A program made the position numbers and the translations under genes. Below are positions 50,909-59,960 of a stretch of 64,000 bases of DNA, piece after piece. Numbering within the stretch: position 1 is the stretch's first letter; each line of letters opens with the position of its first letter. Source of the DNA: Candidatus Bathyarchaeota archaeon (lineage in GTDB: Archaea; Thermoproteota; Bathyarchaeia; Bathyarchaeales; Bathycorpusculaceae); contig PLYI01000055.1 of assembly GCA_003151735.1 (NCBI GenBank), positions 62,001 through 126,000 of the forward strand, written 5' to 3'. The notes beneath the pieces are model-generated. The model searched no databases. It saw nothing but the letters and a program-made list of their open reading frames with translations, and had not been told where the DNA came from.

Positions 50909-52531
50909 TTAATGGCCACCTCCACCTGCACAGGCGCAAGCGCATGAAACGCAGGCACAGGCACATGCTGCACACGCACAAACGCAGTCCGCTTTAGGAT
51001 GAGCTGGATCATGGGAAGTTTTGGGCGGTGGCGGAACGATGGCGTTGGCGAATTTTTCTATGTTAACTACAATGTTGTTCGAGGTTTTCTCTACGGATGT
51101 GGCTATGTTGTTTGCGAAGTCGGCGCCTGGAATCTTTGGCGGCGGACCCGACTGAGCTGGCGCGTTAACGTTTGGTGTGTACGTGGGGTTAGGATGATAG
51201 GTTGTGTAGCCGTACCACCACCAGAACCACAAGGGACTTGGCTGAATAACCTTGTCTCTGAATACAGTTTCAGTGCGGGTTCGCTGGTTGGGGTCAAGCA
51301 ATAGCCAAAGCAGCTGCTCATCATAAGCGTTCGCTGCCAACTCAACCGTTCCAGCCTGCTCCACCTGTGTCCATGCTTGAGCTGCAATTTTTCTGTAATA
51401 GTCCACGGTGTCTTTTCGGCTGTAACCCTGCAGTTTCTGCTCAACCGTATCACGGAGAAACATGATTGTATGTGCAAGTTTTTCTTCGTCAAGTGAGCCG
51501 TCGGGTTTGAGAGAATTTAAAAAGTCAATTTCGTAGTATCGCAGGGGATTGTCTTTTGGACCTGTTTTGTTATCAAAGGGCGGTAGCACTTTTAGTTTGA
51601 GCGAGGGTTTGGTTTCTTGTGCCCAGACTGCTCTTTTCTGCAGTAGGCTGTAGAGTATTTCGGTAACTATCTGCGGCGGCTTTAGGTCAAGAAGATATGA
51701 GGCTTCAACTGCGGTTAAGCCGCGTTTAATGCCAAGGGTTTCCATGCTGATTTTTGGCGATGCGTAGTTGCTTTTGCGAATCATAAAGATGATTACGCCA
51801 AAAATGGCGATTGCAAATAATACGCCGACAACTCCTATAGCTATTCCCAAAGGTCCAAAGTTGAATCCGCCTGAAGTAGGAACATAATTCGGTAAAAATC
51901 TGGCTGGAAAAGATACGCCGACCATGAACTGCTCGTTTGGTTGTATGACTAGTTTTTCCCAGTAAACGGCCAAGCGCCCATCAACCACTGCGGTGCCATT
52001 ATAAAAGTTCGAAGTAGTTTTCACATCGCTTACGGTTGTATCTGGGGGCAAAACAATCTGCAAACGCAAATCGCTAATCGGCACATCGCTTATCCACTGG
52101 GGGATAAACTGCATGCCAAAGTTGCCTGGGTTCTGGGTATCGTTGCTAATCATGCCTGCAACGTTGGTTGTAACCGTAAACCACACGGAGTTTCCAGCTG
52201 TTAAAGGCTGGTTTAACGTGACGTCGACTCGATAATCGCTGCCGCTGTCGGCTCTGGCAACCTGAAGCACGTTACCATATTGGTCCGTTGCTTGGCCTGG
52301 TGTATAGTCGCTTTTTGGTTGACCAACATAGAATCCGTGCATAACTCCCGAAGAAACAGACACAGTAATGTTGTAGGTTAAGTCGATTGTGCCATCTTGG
52401 TTGATGAAGATTTGCGACCACTCATGATCCACACTGTAAACCAAGCTTTGCGCATGGATTGCACTTGCCGCGGAAACAGCCAACGTCAAAGTCAGCAATA
52501 AAACTAAAAGAAGTGGAAATTTCCTTACCAT
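50909..52531 (-). CDS. DUF2207 membrane protein with a C-terminal Cys-heptad tail
   Basis: A 540-aa protein: signal peptide (1-27), an extracellular DUF2207 beta domain (about 30-215), one membrane helix (226-251), then a cytoplasmic region. The C-terminus has three tandem 7-residue repeats, CVCACAA, CACACVS and CACACAG (Cys 516, 518, 520; 523, 525, 527; 530, 532, 534), then GGGH. Most DUF2207 proteins end in Gly-rich tails with no such Cys array. Nine Cys with strict heptad phasing look like a modification substrate or a metal site. The gene abuts the radical SAM/SPASM gene and overlaps the zinc-ribbon gene upstream by 7 bp. Confidence 0.88.
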   Translation of the reverse strand: MVRKFPLLLVLLLTLTLAVSAASAIHAQSLVYSVDHEWSQIFINQDGTIDLTYNITVSVSSGVMHGFYVGQPKSDYTPGQATDQYGNVLQVARADSGSDYRVDVTLNQPLTAGNSVWFTVTTNVAGMISNDTQNPGNFGMQFIPQWISDVPISDLRLQIVLPPDTTVSDVKTTSNFYNGTAVVDGRLAVYWEKLVIQPNEQFMVGVSFPARFLPNYVPTSGGFNFGPLGIAIGVVGVLFAIAIFGVIIFMIRKSNYASPKISMETLGIKRGLTAVEASYLLDLKPPQIVTEILYSLLQKRAVWAQETKPSLKLKVLPPFDNKTGPKDNPLRYYEIDFLNSLKPDGSLDEEKLAHTIMFLRDTVEQKLQGYSRKDTVDYYRKIAAQAWTQVEQAGTVELAANAYDEQLLWLLLDPNQRTRTETVFRDKVIQPSPLWFWWWYGYTTYHPNPTYTPNVNAPAQSGPPPKIPGADFANNIATSVEKTSNNIVVNIEKFANAIVPPPPKTSHDPAHPKADCVCACAACACACVSCACACAGGGGH

Positions 52532-52878
52532 TTTGGTTCCTCAGTAACCTCAAACGTGGTACCGCAGTAGGGACACTTAACGTATGGCACGCCTGACTCA
52601 ATTCTTATTTGGTCGGCGCTTATAGAGCCGCCGCAGTTGGGACATTTAATTTGGGCTGCCGCCATCTGCCCCGAAACCTCTAAACGCTGGATAACCGTTT
52701 TGGGTTTGCGCGTGGTGTAGTAGATGCCGACGATTACTGCGAGCCCAACTATGAAGAGGATGCCGCTGGTAGCCAGCCTTTCTGTAGTGGCTTGGACAGA
52801 AGCGGCAAGCGCAAAGATAACTGCAAAAAAGAACAAAACCGCCGCCGCTATGCCCCCAAAGATAGGAAGGAGTCTCAT
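52525..52878 (-). CDS. Two-helix membrane protein with C-terminal zinc ribbon
   Basis: A 117-aa protein with helices near 5-28 and 38-58, then KCPNCGGSISADQIRIES and VKCPYCGTTFEVTEE, a complete zinc ribbon facing the cytoplasm. It is the first gene of the radical-SAM operon and overlaps DUF2207 by 7 bp. It could serve as a membrane chaperone or docking protein for the Cys-repeat tail; this is inference from position. Confidence 0.75.
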   Translation of the reverse strand: MRLLPIFGGIAAAVLFFFAVIFALAASVQATTERLATSGILFIVGLAVIVGIYYTTRKPKTVIQRLEVSGQMAAAQIKCPNCGGSISADQIRIESGVPYVKCPYCGTTFEVTEEPKW

Positions 52879-53077
52879 AATTAGTTGCTGTGTAAGCCTT
52901 GAAGATTTAAAGCTAGTCCCAGCCCACTCTTGACCTTTCTCAGAAACATGCGGTTGAATGTTTAAGCGAGAATTTGAACTCGTAAGAAACCAAGTGAAAC
53001 AAAAGTCTAAATGGGAAAAGCTTGCAATATTTATTTAAACTTGAAATGCCAAACATAGCGATAATATCAATTAATAT

Positions 53078-53860
53078 ATGCATGGTGCGCAATCAAGTTA
53101 CCGAGGATGGCATGGCTTGGTATGGTATGATGACCCAGTAACAGTAACAGCTGTTATGCTAGTGGTAATCATCGCTGTGGGAACCTTAATTTTTGCTATG
53201 CGAAGGTACGGAAAAAAATCTGAACCTAAAAAGCCGCAGAAAAATGTCGATTTGGACCCTGAATACAGCAATTTGCCGTTTAAAGTTTCTAAAAGCGTCC
53301 AAACAAACATGGCGTCCAGCGCAAAAGATGAATTGCGCATGTTAGATTTAGAACGTGACATCTTGGGCGACGCAATAAGAAAGCTATATGAAGCTCATGC
53401 TGAAGGCAAAATTACTGAGCAAGAACGAGAGAAATTAGCAGTTACCTACAAAAACAGGATGAATTTGATAAAGGAATCAATTTCTAAAGACGAAAGCATC
53501 GTTGCACTTCACGAGCTTGAAGGCATGCAGGAAGACCTTATGAAACTCTTCAGCGAACGATTCGGAGAATTAACAAGCAAAGTTGAAGAGCTCAGAACAA
53601 GAATTGACGTAAAACCGATTCGTGAAATCCCAATAAAAATGCCGGCGCACACTCCAACACAAATGGAGAAAGATGGGGAAGAAGAAGCAGAAGAAGAGGG
53701 TACAGCTGAGGCAGGCGGAGAAGAGAAACCTAAAAAGAAGCGTAAACCGCCAGAAGAGAAACCTACCGCTAAAACCGAAGCAGAAAGACGCATAGAATCA
53801 ATTAGAAGTGAAGTTGAGAAGGTTTTGGATAAACTGGGGCAGATGGAAATTGAAAGTTAA
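53078..53860 (+). CDS. Membrane-anchored coiled-coil protein, unknown
   Basis: A 260-aa protein with one helix (about 20-40), a cytoplasmic coiled-coil (about 80-185) and a charged low-complexity tail (GEEEAEEEGTAEAGGEEKPK). No enzyme motif. The 3' end overlaps the start of rpiA by about 11 bp, so the two are linked in translation. Confidence 0.7.
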   Translation: MHGAQSSYRGWHGLVWYDDPVTVTAVMLVVIIAVGTLIFAMRRYGKKSEPKKPQKNVDLDPEYSNLPFKVSKSVQTNMASSAKDELRMLDLERDILGDAIRKLYEAHAEGKITEQEREKLAVTYKNRMNLIKESISKDESIVALHELEGMQEDLMKLFSERFGELTSKVEELRTRIDVKPIREIPIKMPAHTPTQMEKDGEEEAEEEGTAEAGGEEKPKKKRKPPEEKPTAKTEAERRIESIRSEVEKVLDKLGQMEIES

Positions 53861-54563
53861 CCTTGACCCAATTCAAGCAGCAAAGCAGAAAGCAGCGTTA
53901 GAAGCGGTTAAACATGTTAAAGACGGCTTTGTCGTGGGTTTAGGGAGTGGAAGCACAGCCGCGTTTGCCATCGAGGCGCTGGGTGAAAGAATCAAAAAAG
54001 AAAACTTGCATATTATGGGTATTCCAACTTCTTACCAAGCTTTCCTCTTAGCTATTGAATGCGGCATTCCGATAACGACGTTGGATGAGCACCCAGAAAT
54101 CAACGTAACCATCGATGGCGCCGACCAAGTGACTCCTGAACTGAACTTAATCAAAGGTATGGGTGCAGCAATGGCAAGAGAAAAAATCGTTGCAGCCGCC
54201 TCCAAACTCAACGTCATAATTGCAGACCAAAACAAAAAAGTCAAGCTTCTAGGCGAGAACAACCAAGTTGTACCAATCGAAGTGTTGCCGTTTGCTATTT
54301 CGCTGGCTAAACGAAAACTCGTTGCCATCGGCGGAAAACCTACTGTTCGGGAAGGCAAAGGCAAACTTGGCCCAGTAATAACCGACAACGGAAACGCCAT
54401 TTTGGACACCTATTTTGGCGAGATAAAGGATCCTGCGGAGTTGGCGGTTAAGGTTAAGATGATTCCTGGGGTAGTTGAAACAGGATTTTTCATCGGTTTA
54501 ACCGACATTGTCTACTTTGGTTTAAGCAGCGGCGTAGAGAAAATCGAAGAGCTGAGAAAGTAA
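53850..54563 (+). CDS. rpiA: Ribose-5-phosphate isomerase A
   Basis: A 237-aa enzyme of the pentose phosphate pathway converting ribose-5-phosphate and ribulose-5-phosphate. Motifs: FVVGLGSGSTAAFAIEAL, VTIDGADQVTPELNLIKG and MIPGVVETGFFIGL. The TTG 53850 start gives a normal N-terminus (KVNLDPIQAAKQKAALEAV); a frame start at 53808 is unlikely. It overlaps the upstream gene by 11 bp. Confidence 0.92.
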   Translation: MKVNLDPIQAAKQKAALEAVKHVKDGFVVGLGSGSTAAFAIEALGERIKKENLHIMGIPTSYQAFLLAIECGIPITTLDEHPEINVTIDGADQVTPELNLIKGMGAAMAREKIVAAASKLNVIIADQNKKVKLLGENNQVVPIEVLPFAISLAKRKLVAIGGKPTVREGKGKLGPVITDNGNAILDTYFGEIKDPAELAVKVKMIPGVVETGFFIGLTDIVYFGLSSGVEKIEELRK

Positions 54564-54629
54564 GCACTGAAATTCAGCATGCTAATGGCCGCTGAAAATG
54601 CAATACAGCCTACCCCTCTATCGTTTTAA

Positions 54630-54670
54630 CATAGAACCTCTATTAGGATCCTAACAGGTTGGTGCAAGCT
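54630..54670. repeat. Two-copy intergenic element, copy B
   Basis: Begins CATAGAACCTCTA and continues to AGGTT and AGCT, like 44919-44956. Copy A lies 82 nt after the XRE regulator, copy B 66 nt after rpiA. AACCT/AGGTT can pair in both. Confidence 0.4.
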
Positions 54671-54731
54671 ACACCTTCAATATGTTAGTATTCATGCTTG
54701 CGCTTCTAAGAAAAAGAATTTAGAAAAAATG

Positions 54732-55130
54732 CTAACCTAAGCGCTTTATTTTTAGCTCCTTTACCCTGCCAAAGTGGGCATCTGTCGTAACTACACAATC
54801 GACTTTTTCAGCAATAGCAGTGGCTGCATGGATTGCATCTCTTGGCTCAAGATGATATTCTCTAATAATATACAAGGCTGAGGAAACGACTTCTCTGTCA
54901 GCGGAAACAATTTCCAAGTTAGGAAAATTCAATAGGGCTTCACATGCTTCTAATGCTAGTTCCAAATTGTGCTTTTTAACTGCCCAGAAGACTTCGTCAA
55001 AAGTTAGCGCTGAGGTCGCTGCTTTTTCTTCACCCTGCTGGATTTTTCTAAGCAAGGTCCTAGCTTTTTCTCCTAACTCTTGGGTGTTGATAATTGAGTA
55101 GATTAAGATGTTAGCGTCCAGATAGAGCAC
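54732..55130 (-). CDS. vapC: VapC-type PIN toxin
   Basis: About 132 aa from GTG 55130 (a start at 55160 would overlap VapB more). Active-site acids are visible: LYLDANILIY, the Glu in TFDEVFW, Asp in EPRDAIHAATA and VTTDAHF. The PIN ribonuclease cuts RNA unless bound by its partner. It overlaps vapB by 20 bp, the common order of antitoxin before toxin. Confidence 0.87.
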   Translation of the reverse strand: MLYLDANILIYSIINTQELGEKARTLLRKIQQGEEKAATSALTFDEVFWAVKKHNLELALEACEALLNFPNLEIVSADREVVSSALYIIREYHLEPRDAIHAATAIAEKVDCVVTTDAHFGRVKELKIKRLG

Positions 55131-55359
55131 GTCGAGTTCTCTCTTCAAGTTCTTCTTCATACGCGTGAGGATCTATTTTCCTATCGTCGTGAATTTCTCG
55201 GGCTATTTTTTGGAAAACTGCGACTGCATCGAAAGAGGGTTTTTCTAAAATTACTTTGTCATCATATAAGGTGAATTGGACCTTTGAACCAGGTTCTATT
55301 TTTAGGGCTTTTCGTATTGCTCTTGGAATTACGACTTGCCCTTTTGGTCCGACTTTCAT
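55111..55359 (-). CDS. vapB: VapB-type antitoxin (AbrB-like)
   Basis: An 82-aa AbrB/SpoVT-type protein: MKVGPKGQVVIPRAIRKALK, KVQFTLYDDKVILEKP, with a C-terminal toxin-binding helix (EEELEERTRRALS). It likely binds its own promoter as a dimer. ATG 55359 with AAGGAAGAA is preferred over 55410. A TATA-like TTATAC lies upstream. Divergent from fen1. Confidence 0.87.
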   Translation of the reverse strand: MKVGPKGQVVIPRAIRKALKIEPGSKVQFTLYDDKVILEKPSFDAVAVFQKIAREIHDDRKIDPHAYEEELEERTRRALSGR

Positions 55360-55474
55360 TTCTTCCTTAATCACGTATAACCACAAGTTATACAAATGTA
55401 TAACCGCCATTTATACTTTCAGAATTAGCAAACCTCATAAGAGGGTTTCTTGCCTATCTTTATTCGGTGTTGTT

Positions 55475-56503
55475 TTGGGCGTAAACTTCAAAGACCTCAT
55501 ACCAAAAACCCCAGTAAAACTCGAAGATTTAGGCGGCAAAATCATAGCCATAGACGCATACAACGCCATCTACCAGTTCCTCAGCATAATCCGACAGCCC
55601 GATGGCACACCACTCAAAGATAGCTCGGGAAAAATCACCAGCCATCTAAGCGGGCTCTTCTACCGCACAAGCAACCTAATCGAAATGGGAATAAAGCCCG
55701 TTTATGTTTTTGACGGGGAATCTCCAGCTTTAAAGGCTGCGGAAATTGAGAGGCGCAAACAAGTAAAGGTTGAGGCAGTTGTCCATTATGAGAAAGCGGT
55801 AGCAAAAGGCGATAAAGAAAAAATGTTCATGTATGCTCAGGCATCCACTAGCATGAAAGATTACATGTTGGGTGACAGCCAGAAACTTTTGGGGCTTATG
55901 GGCTTACCGTGGGTACAGGCACCGGGCGAAGGTGAAGCTCAAGCAGCACACATGAACAAGAAAGGCGACGCGGACTATTGCGCAAGTCAAGACTACGACA
56001 GCCTCCTTTTCGGTGCAGGTAAGCTCCTTAGAAATGTGACTATTTCTGGGAGAAGGAAAAGAGGAAATGTCACAATTGAGGTGGTGCCTGAAGTTATTGA
56101 GTTACCGAAAACGCTTCATGAATGTGGTTTAACACGGGAGCAGCTAATTGATGTCGGCATATTGATTGGCACTGACTTTAACCCCGACGGTGTAAAAGGG
56201 ATAGGACCAAAAACTGCCCTGAAACTCATAAAGCAATACGGCACATTGAAGAACGCTGTGCCCCATATAGAAAACTTGACTTTCGCTGATAAAATTGAGG
56301 AAATACAAGACATCTTCCTTCACCCAAAAGTCACCGACAACTACAAGATAGAATGGAGAGAACCCTACGAAGAAGGCATTATTGCTTTTATGTCTGGGGA
56401 AAAAGAGTTTGGTGAGGAACGCATCAAAAAATCCCTCGACCGAATGACCGCTGGCACCAAGAAGCAGAAGGGGAAGGTTTCGCTGGAAAAATGGTTCAGA
56501 TAA
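55475..56503 (+). CDS. fen: Flap endonuclease 1
   Basis: A 342-aa FEN1 starting TTG 55475 (GVNFKDLIP); frames upstream are not part of it. It removes 5' flaps in Okazaki fragment maturation and repair. Active-site acids: Asp27 (IIAIDAYNAIYQF), FDGESPALK, EGEAQAAHM, and IDVGILIGTDFNPDGVKGIG. The C-terminus ends SLEKWFR, a PIP-box-like motif for PCNA. It lies head to head with vapB. Confidence 0.95.
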   Translation: MGVNFKDLIPKTPVKLEDLGGKIIAIDAYNAIYQFLSIIRQPDGTPLKDSSGKITSHLSGLFYRTSNLIEMGIKPVYVFDGESPALKAAEIERRKQVKVEAVVHYEKAVAKGDKEKMFMYAQASTSMKDYMLGDSQKLLGLMGLPWVQAPGEGEAQAAHMNKKGDADYCASQDYDSLLFGAGKLLRNVTISGRRKRGNVTIEVVPEVIELPKTLHECGLTREQLIDVGILIGTDFNPDGVKGIGPKTALKLIKQYGTLKNAVPHIENLTFADKIEEIQDIFLHPKVTDNYKIEWREPYEEGIIAFMSGEKEFGEERIKKSLDRMTAGTKKQKGKVSLEKWFR

Positions 56504-56516
56504 AAAGAAAGTAAGG

Positions 56517-58346
56517 TTACTTCACTGTAACAGACTTCGCTAAGTTCCGTGGCATGTCAGGGTTATAGCCCTTCTCAAGTGCCGTATAGTATGCTAAGAG
56601 TTGCAGTGGCACAGCAAATGGAATTGGTGAAAGTATGCTGGGTATGCCTTTGGGCACTTCGATGAAGTCGTCAGCTAAGGACTCAATTTCTTTGTCACCT
56701 TCCTCAACAACGGCTATTATGTGGGCGCCTCGAGCTTTCATCTCCATGATGTTGCCGATGACGGTTTTATGGGTGTCATCTCTGGGACATATGAATACAA
56801 CTGGGAAGCCGTCTTCGATTAGGCTGATGGGGCCGTGTTTGCTTTCGCCTGCGGGAAACGCGATGGATGGGATGTAGGCGATTTCCATGAGTTTAAGTCT
56901 GCCTTCAAAAGCGGTGGCGGTGCTGATGCCTCTGCCTAAGAAGAAAAACACTTTAGAGTCAACGTATTTCTTGGCGATTTGCTTAATCTTTTCTTCTTGA
57001 GTCCGCACAATGGTTTCGACGTCGTCAGGCATCTTTTTAAGGTTCTCTTCGAGGCAGTCGATTTCATCCTGAGAGATTTTTCCTCGTTTCTTAGCAAGTT
57101 TTAGTGCAAGTTGAGCTAAAACTGAAAGCTGGGAAGTAAATGTCTTAGTGGCTGCAACCCCAATTTCAGGACCTGCCTGCGTGCCTATATAGACTCGGGA
57201 AATCCGAGTCATAGTGGAGCCGATAACGTTAGTTAAGCTTAGCACGGTTGCTGCACGTTGCTGAGCACAACTTACTGCGCCTATAGTGTCTGCGGTTTCT
57301 CCTGATTGACTCACAGCTAAAAGCGTGCTGTCGATGTTGACGGATTTGCCGCATTGCTCAAGAAATTCTGAGGCGTACACTGGATAAGTGGGCAGAAAGG
57401 CCAGTTTAGAGAACATGTATGAAGCTGCCAAGCATGCATGGTAGCTTGTTCCACACGCAACCAAAAATACTTCGTTTGCGCGGTCAAGAAATGTAGCCAG
57501 CAAATCCAAGTAGTGGTCTTGGATACGCAGGGTATTTCGCAGTGTTTCAGGTTGCTCATGGATTTCTTTAATCATAAAATGCGGATACCCCTGCTTTACC
57601 GCCATCTCTGCTGTCCACTCTACCTTTATGGGGTCACGAGTAACTGGGCTGTTATCGGAAATTCTCCGGATTTCATAACCGTCAGCGGTGAGAATGACTA
57701 GTTCACCGTTGTTTATCATAACGGCTTTATTGGTAACTTCCAAGAACGCTGGAATATCTGAGGCGCAAAAGACGCCTTTGCCGTTGATTCCTAAAACGAG
57801 GGGACTTTCGTTTCGGGCGCAGATTATCTTGTTGGGTTCGCGTGTAGAGATTATTGCGAAGGCATAGGAGCCTTCAATGCGTTTGAGGCTTGCTAAGACG
57901 GCTTGTTGGAACGTGAGGTTAGGGTTTTGTTTTAGGGTTTCTTCGATTAAGTGTGGCATTACTTCGGTGTCGGTTTTAGAAACAAATGTGTGGCCGAGGT
58001 TTTGCAGTTCAGCCCTCAGCTCCATAAAGTTCTCAATGATGCCGTTGTGTACTACGGCGATTTCGCCTGTGCAGTCGGTGTGTGGGTGAGAGTTAACTTT
58101 TAAGGGTGCACCATGAGTTGCCCACCGTGTGTGGCCGATGCCTAGGTTGCCGGGCATGTCGTCGAGGTTAACGATTTTGTCTACCTCATCAATCTTTCCC
58201 GAGTCTTTTTTTATGTACATTTTTCCGTCAGAGATAGTTGCTATACCGACGGAGTCGTAGCCTCGGTATTCGAGGCGTTTTAGGGATGAATGAATTAGGG
58301 GTGCAGCGTTTCCTTCTTTTAAAATACAGCCAAATATTCCACACAT
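56517..58346 (-). CDS. glmS: Glutamine--fructose-6-phosphate aminotransferase
   Basis: A 609-aa enzyme that makes glucosamine-6-phosphate for UDP-GlcNAc and N-glycans. The N-terminal glutaminase uses Cys2 (MCGIFGCIL) with GHTRWATHG; the two SIS domains carry VACGTSYHA, SQSGETADT and ATKTFTSQL; and the C-terminus ends LAKSVTVK as usual. No ribozyme-like leader is seen in the upstream region. It is a single gene divergent from the next regulator. Confidence 0.96.
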   Translation of the reverse strand: MCGIFGCILKEGNAAPLIHSSLKRLEYRGYDSVGIATISDGKMYIKKDSGKIDEVDKIVNLDDMPGNLGIGHTRWATHGAPLKVNSHPHTDCTGEIAVVHNGIIENFMELRAELQNLGHTFVSKTDTEVMPHLIEETLKQNPNLTFQQAVLASLKRIEGSYAFAIISTREPNKIICARNESPLVLGINGKGVFCASDIPAFLEVTNKAVMINNGELVILTADGYEIRRISDNSPVTRDPIKVEWTAEMAVKQGYPHFMIKEIHEQPETLRNTLRIQDHYLDLLATFLDRANEVFLVACGTSYHACLAASYMFSKLAFLPTYPVYASEFLEQCGKSVNIDSTLLAVSQSGETADTIGAVSCAQQRAATVLSLTNVIGSTMTRISRVYIGTQAGPEIGVAATKTFTSQLSVLAQLALKLAKKRGKISQDEIDCLEENLKKMPDDVETIVRTQEEKIKQIAKKYVDSKVFFFLGRGISTATAFEGRLKLMEIAYIPSIAFPAGESKHGPISLIEDGFPVVFICPRDDTHKTVIGNIMEMKARGAHIIAVVEEGDKEIESLADDFIEVPKGIPSILSPIPFAVPLQLLAYYTALEKGYNPDMPRNLAKSVTVK

Positions 58347-58516
58347 TTGTTTTCGAAGCCTTCAGACTTATTAAGGTAGCTTATTGGAGGTGCGTTTTGT
58401 TAATAAGGATTTTTAGTGTTATAGTTTGTACGCTAAAAACTTTTTTTTAGGAGTTATGCTTGATTTGCGTGCAAGTGGAGAACCGCAAGTGTTTTCTTGG
58501 CCAAATTTTTTGAACC

Positions 58517-58539
58517 ACTATAAATAAATTTTTTATAGT
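58517..58539. promoter_or_regulatory. TATA box inside an inverted repeat
   Basis: ACTATAAA (58517-58524) and TTTATAGT (58532-58539) are perfect inverted arms around 7 nt. The left arm reads as a TATA element 40 nt before ATG 58566. A dimer here would block TBP, consistent with autoregulation by the winged-helix gene. Confidence 0.45.
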
Positions 58540-58565
58540 ACAGCACGTTAATCCTTAAGACCACC

Positions 58566-59525
58566 ATGGACAAAAAATTGCTCCTCCAAGACAACGGCAA
58601 CTCCCAAGAAGCAAAAGAAATCAGCATCCTTAGCGACTCCCAACTCAAAATGATACTCGGTAACCTAAGCTGGAAAATCCTCACCATACTCTCGAAAAAA
58701 GAAATGTACCCCCTGGAAATGGCAAAGCAACTCGGCATGCACGAACAAAAAATCTACTACCACATAAGAAAACTAGCCAAAGCAGGAGCCATCACCGTTG
58801 TGCGCGAAGAAAAAAAGAAGGGCGCCACAGCAAAATACTATAAAACAGTCTCCCCAGCCTTCGGAGTAGAATTCCCACAAGGCTACAAACCAATCCAAAA
58901 CATATGCACCTTGAGTTTCGATGAGCCGCTAGAAAAGTTCTTCAAAGAATTCATCGACAACGGCACCTTCGACGGAAAAATAGTGGTGGGCAGCCCGCAG
59001 CCGCATGGACCTTTCAAAACCAGCGCCAGAGACGGCCACTACGCTGCGCATCTGGCTTTGTTCTTGGGGCAGTTCGCCAAGATGCCAGCCGAATTCGTGG
59101 TAAAGCTAGACGTTGATGTGAAGGTGGAGAAGGAAGAAAAAAATAACCTCATACTTGTGGGTGGTCCAGGAACAAACCTATTGACACAGGAAGTTAACGA
59201 TTATTTACCTATCAAATTCATAATGCAGTCATCCGGGCAAGGTTTTTTGCTAGGTGGTTTGTCATCAAAGAAGACTGGCCAGGTTTACACTTCGGATGTT
59301 TCGGGTGTTGTGGCTAAAATTGTGAATCCTTGGGATAGCTCCAAGCGCATCGTGGTTTTAGCTGGGAACAAAGCTGTGGGAACCAAAGCGTGTGTGTTGG
59401 CTTTGACGAATTTCTGGAAGAAAACATTGGAGAAATACAAGGGCGAAGAAACCTTTGCCGTGGCTATCCATGGGTTTGATTTAGATGGCGACGGAAAAGT
59501 GGATTCCATTGAGGTTAACGAGTAA
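58566..59525 (+). CDS. Winged-helix regulator with an S-layer-like C-terminal domain
   Basis: A 319-aa protein. Residues 30-100 form an ArsR-like winged helix (WKILTILSKKEMYPLEMAKQ, MHEQKIYYHIRKLAKAG). Residues 125-319 resemble the cell-surface S-layer-associated domain: LILVGGPGTNLLTQEVND, then YLPIKFI and VVAKIVNPWDSSKRIVVLAG, ending HGFDLDGDGKVDSIEV, a calcium-loop-like motif. There is no signal peptide, so it is cytoplasmic. It may sense a ligand and control transcription. The next gene starts immediately after its stop. Confidence 0.8.
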   Translation: MDKKLLLQDNGNSQEAKEISILSDSQLKMILGNLSWKILTILSKKEMYPLEMAKQLGMHEQKIYYHIRKLAKAGAITVVREEKKKGATAKYYKTVSPAFGVEFPQGYKPIQNICTLSFDEPLEKFFKEFIDNGTFDGKIVVGSPQPHGPFKTSARDGHYAAHLALFLGQFAKMPAEFVVKLDVDVKVEKEEKNNLILVGGPGTNLLTQEVNDYLPIKFIMQSSGQGFLLGGLSSKKTGQVYTSDVSGVVAKIVNPWDSSKRIVVLAGNKAVGTKACVLALTNFWKKTLEKYKGEETFAVAIHGFDLDGDGKVDSIEVNE

Positions 59526-59960
59526 TTGAGCCCAAAACAAACAAAGGAAATCATCAGGGCATTTGGGCATAAAAACATCCAAGCCATCCACCCCACAACA
59601 TTGATGCTCACAAAAGACAGCCAACTCACACAAACAGGCGACTGCATAACCGCAGTGGCAGCGGACAAAGCAACGGCAGATCTAAGCTTAGAATTCAAGG
59701 ATAAATTGAAAAACCCAAACGCTAAACTGACCATCTTAATCGAAGCTAGCGGGATAAAGGAGCAAATTAACGCGTCGGGTTCACCAAAGCTGATTTTAAG
59801 TCATCCAACCGACATGGTTGTTAGAAAAAGCGGTTATATTTGCAACAGAACTTTGGCGATTAATGCAGATAAGGCTTCGAATGATTTACCAAGAGCGCTT
59901 GTAGAGAAATTAAAGGACCCCAGACAAGAAGTCAAAATCACCCTAATAATTGAAAACTAA
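59526..59960 (+). CDS. DUF371 protein
   Basis: A 144-aa archaeal DUF371 member: EIIRAFGHKNIQAIHPTTLM, TQTGDCITAVAADKA, and VVRKSGYICNRTLAINADKA. The family function is unknown; the conserved Cys/Asp pattern suggests a small binding or enzyme domain. Start TTG 59526 directly abuts the regulator stop (TAATTG), so the pair is one operon. Its 3' end overlaps the convergent trm5 by 4 bp. Confidence 0.8.
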   Translation: MSPKQTKEIIRAFGHKNIQAIHPTTLMLTKDSQLTQTGDCITAVAADKATADLSLEFKDKLKNPNAKLTILIEASGIKEQINASGSPKLILSHPTDMVVRKSGYICNRTLAINADKASNDLPRALVEKLKDPRQEVKITLIIEN

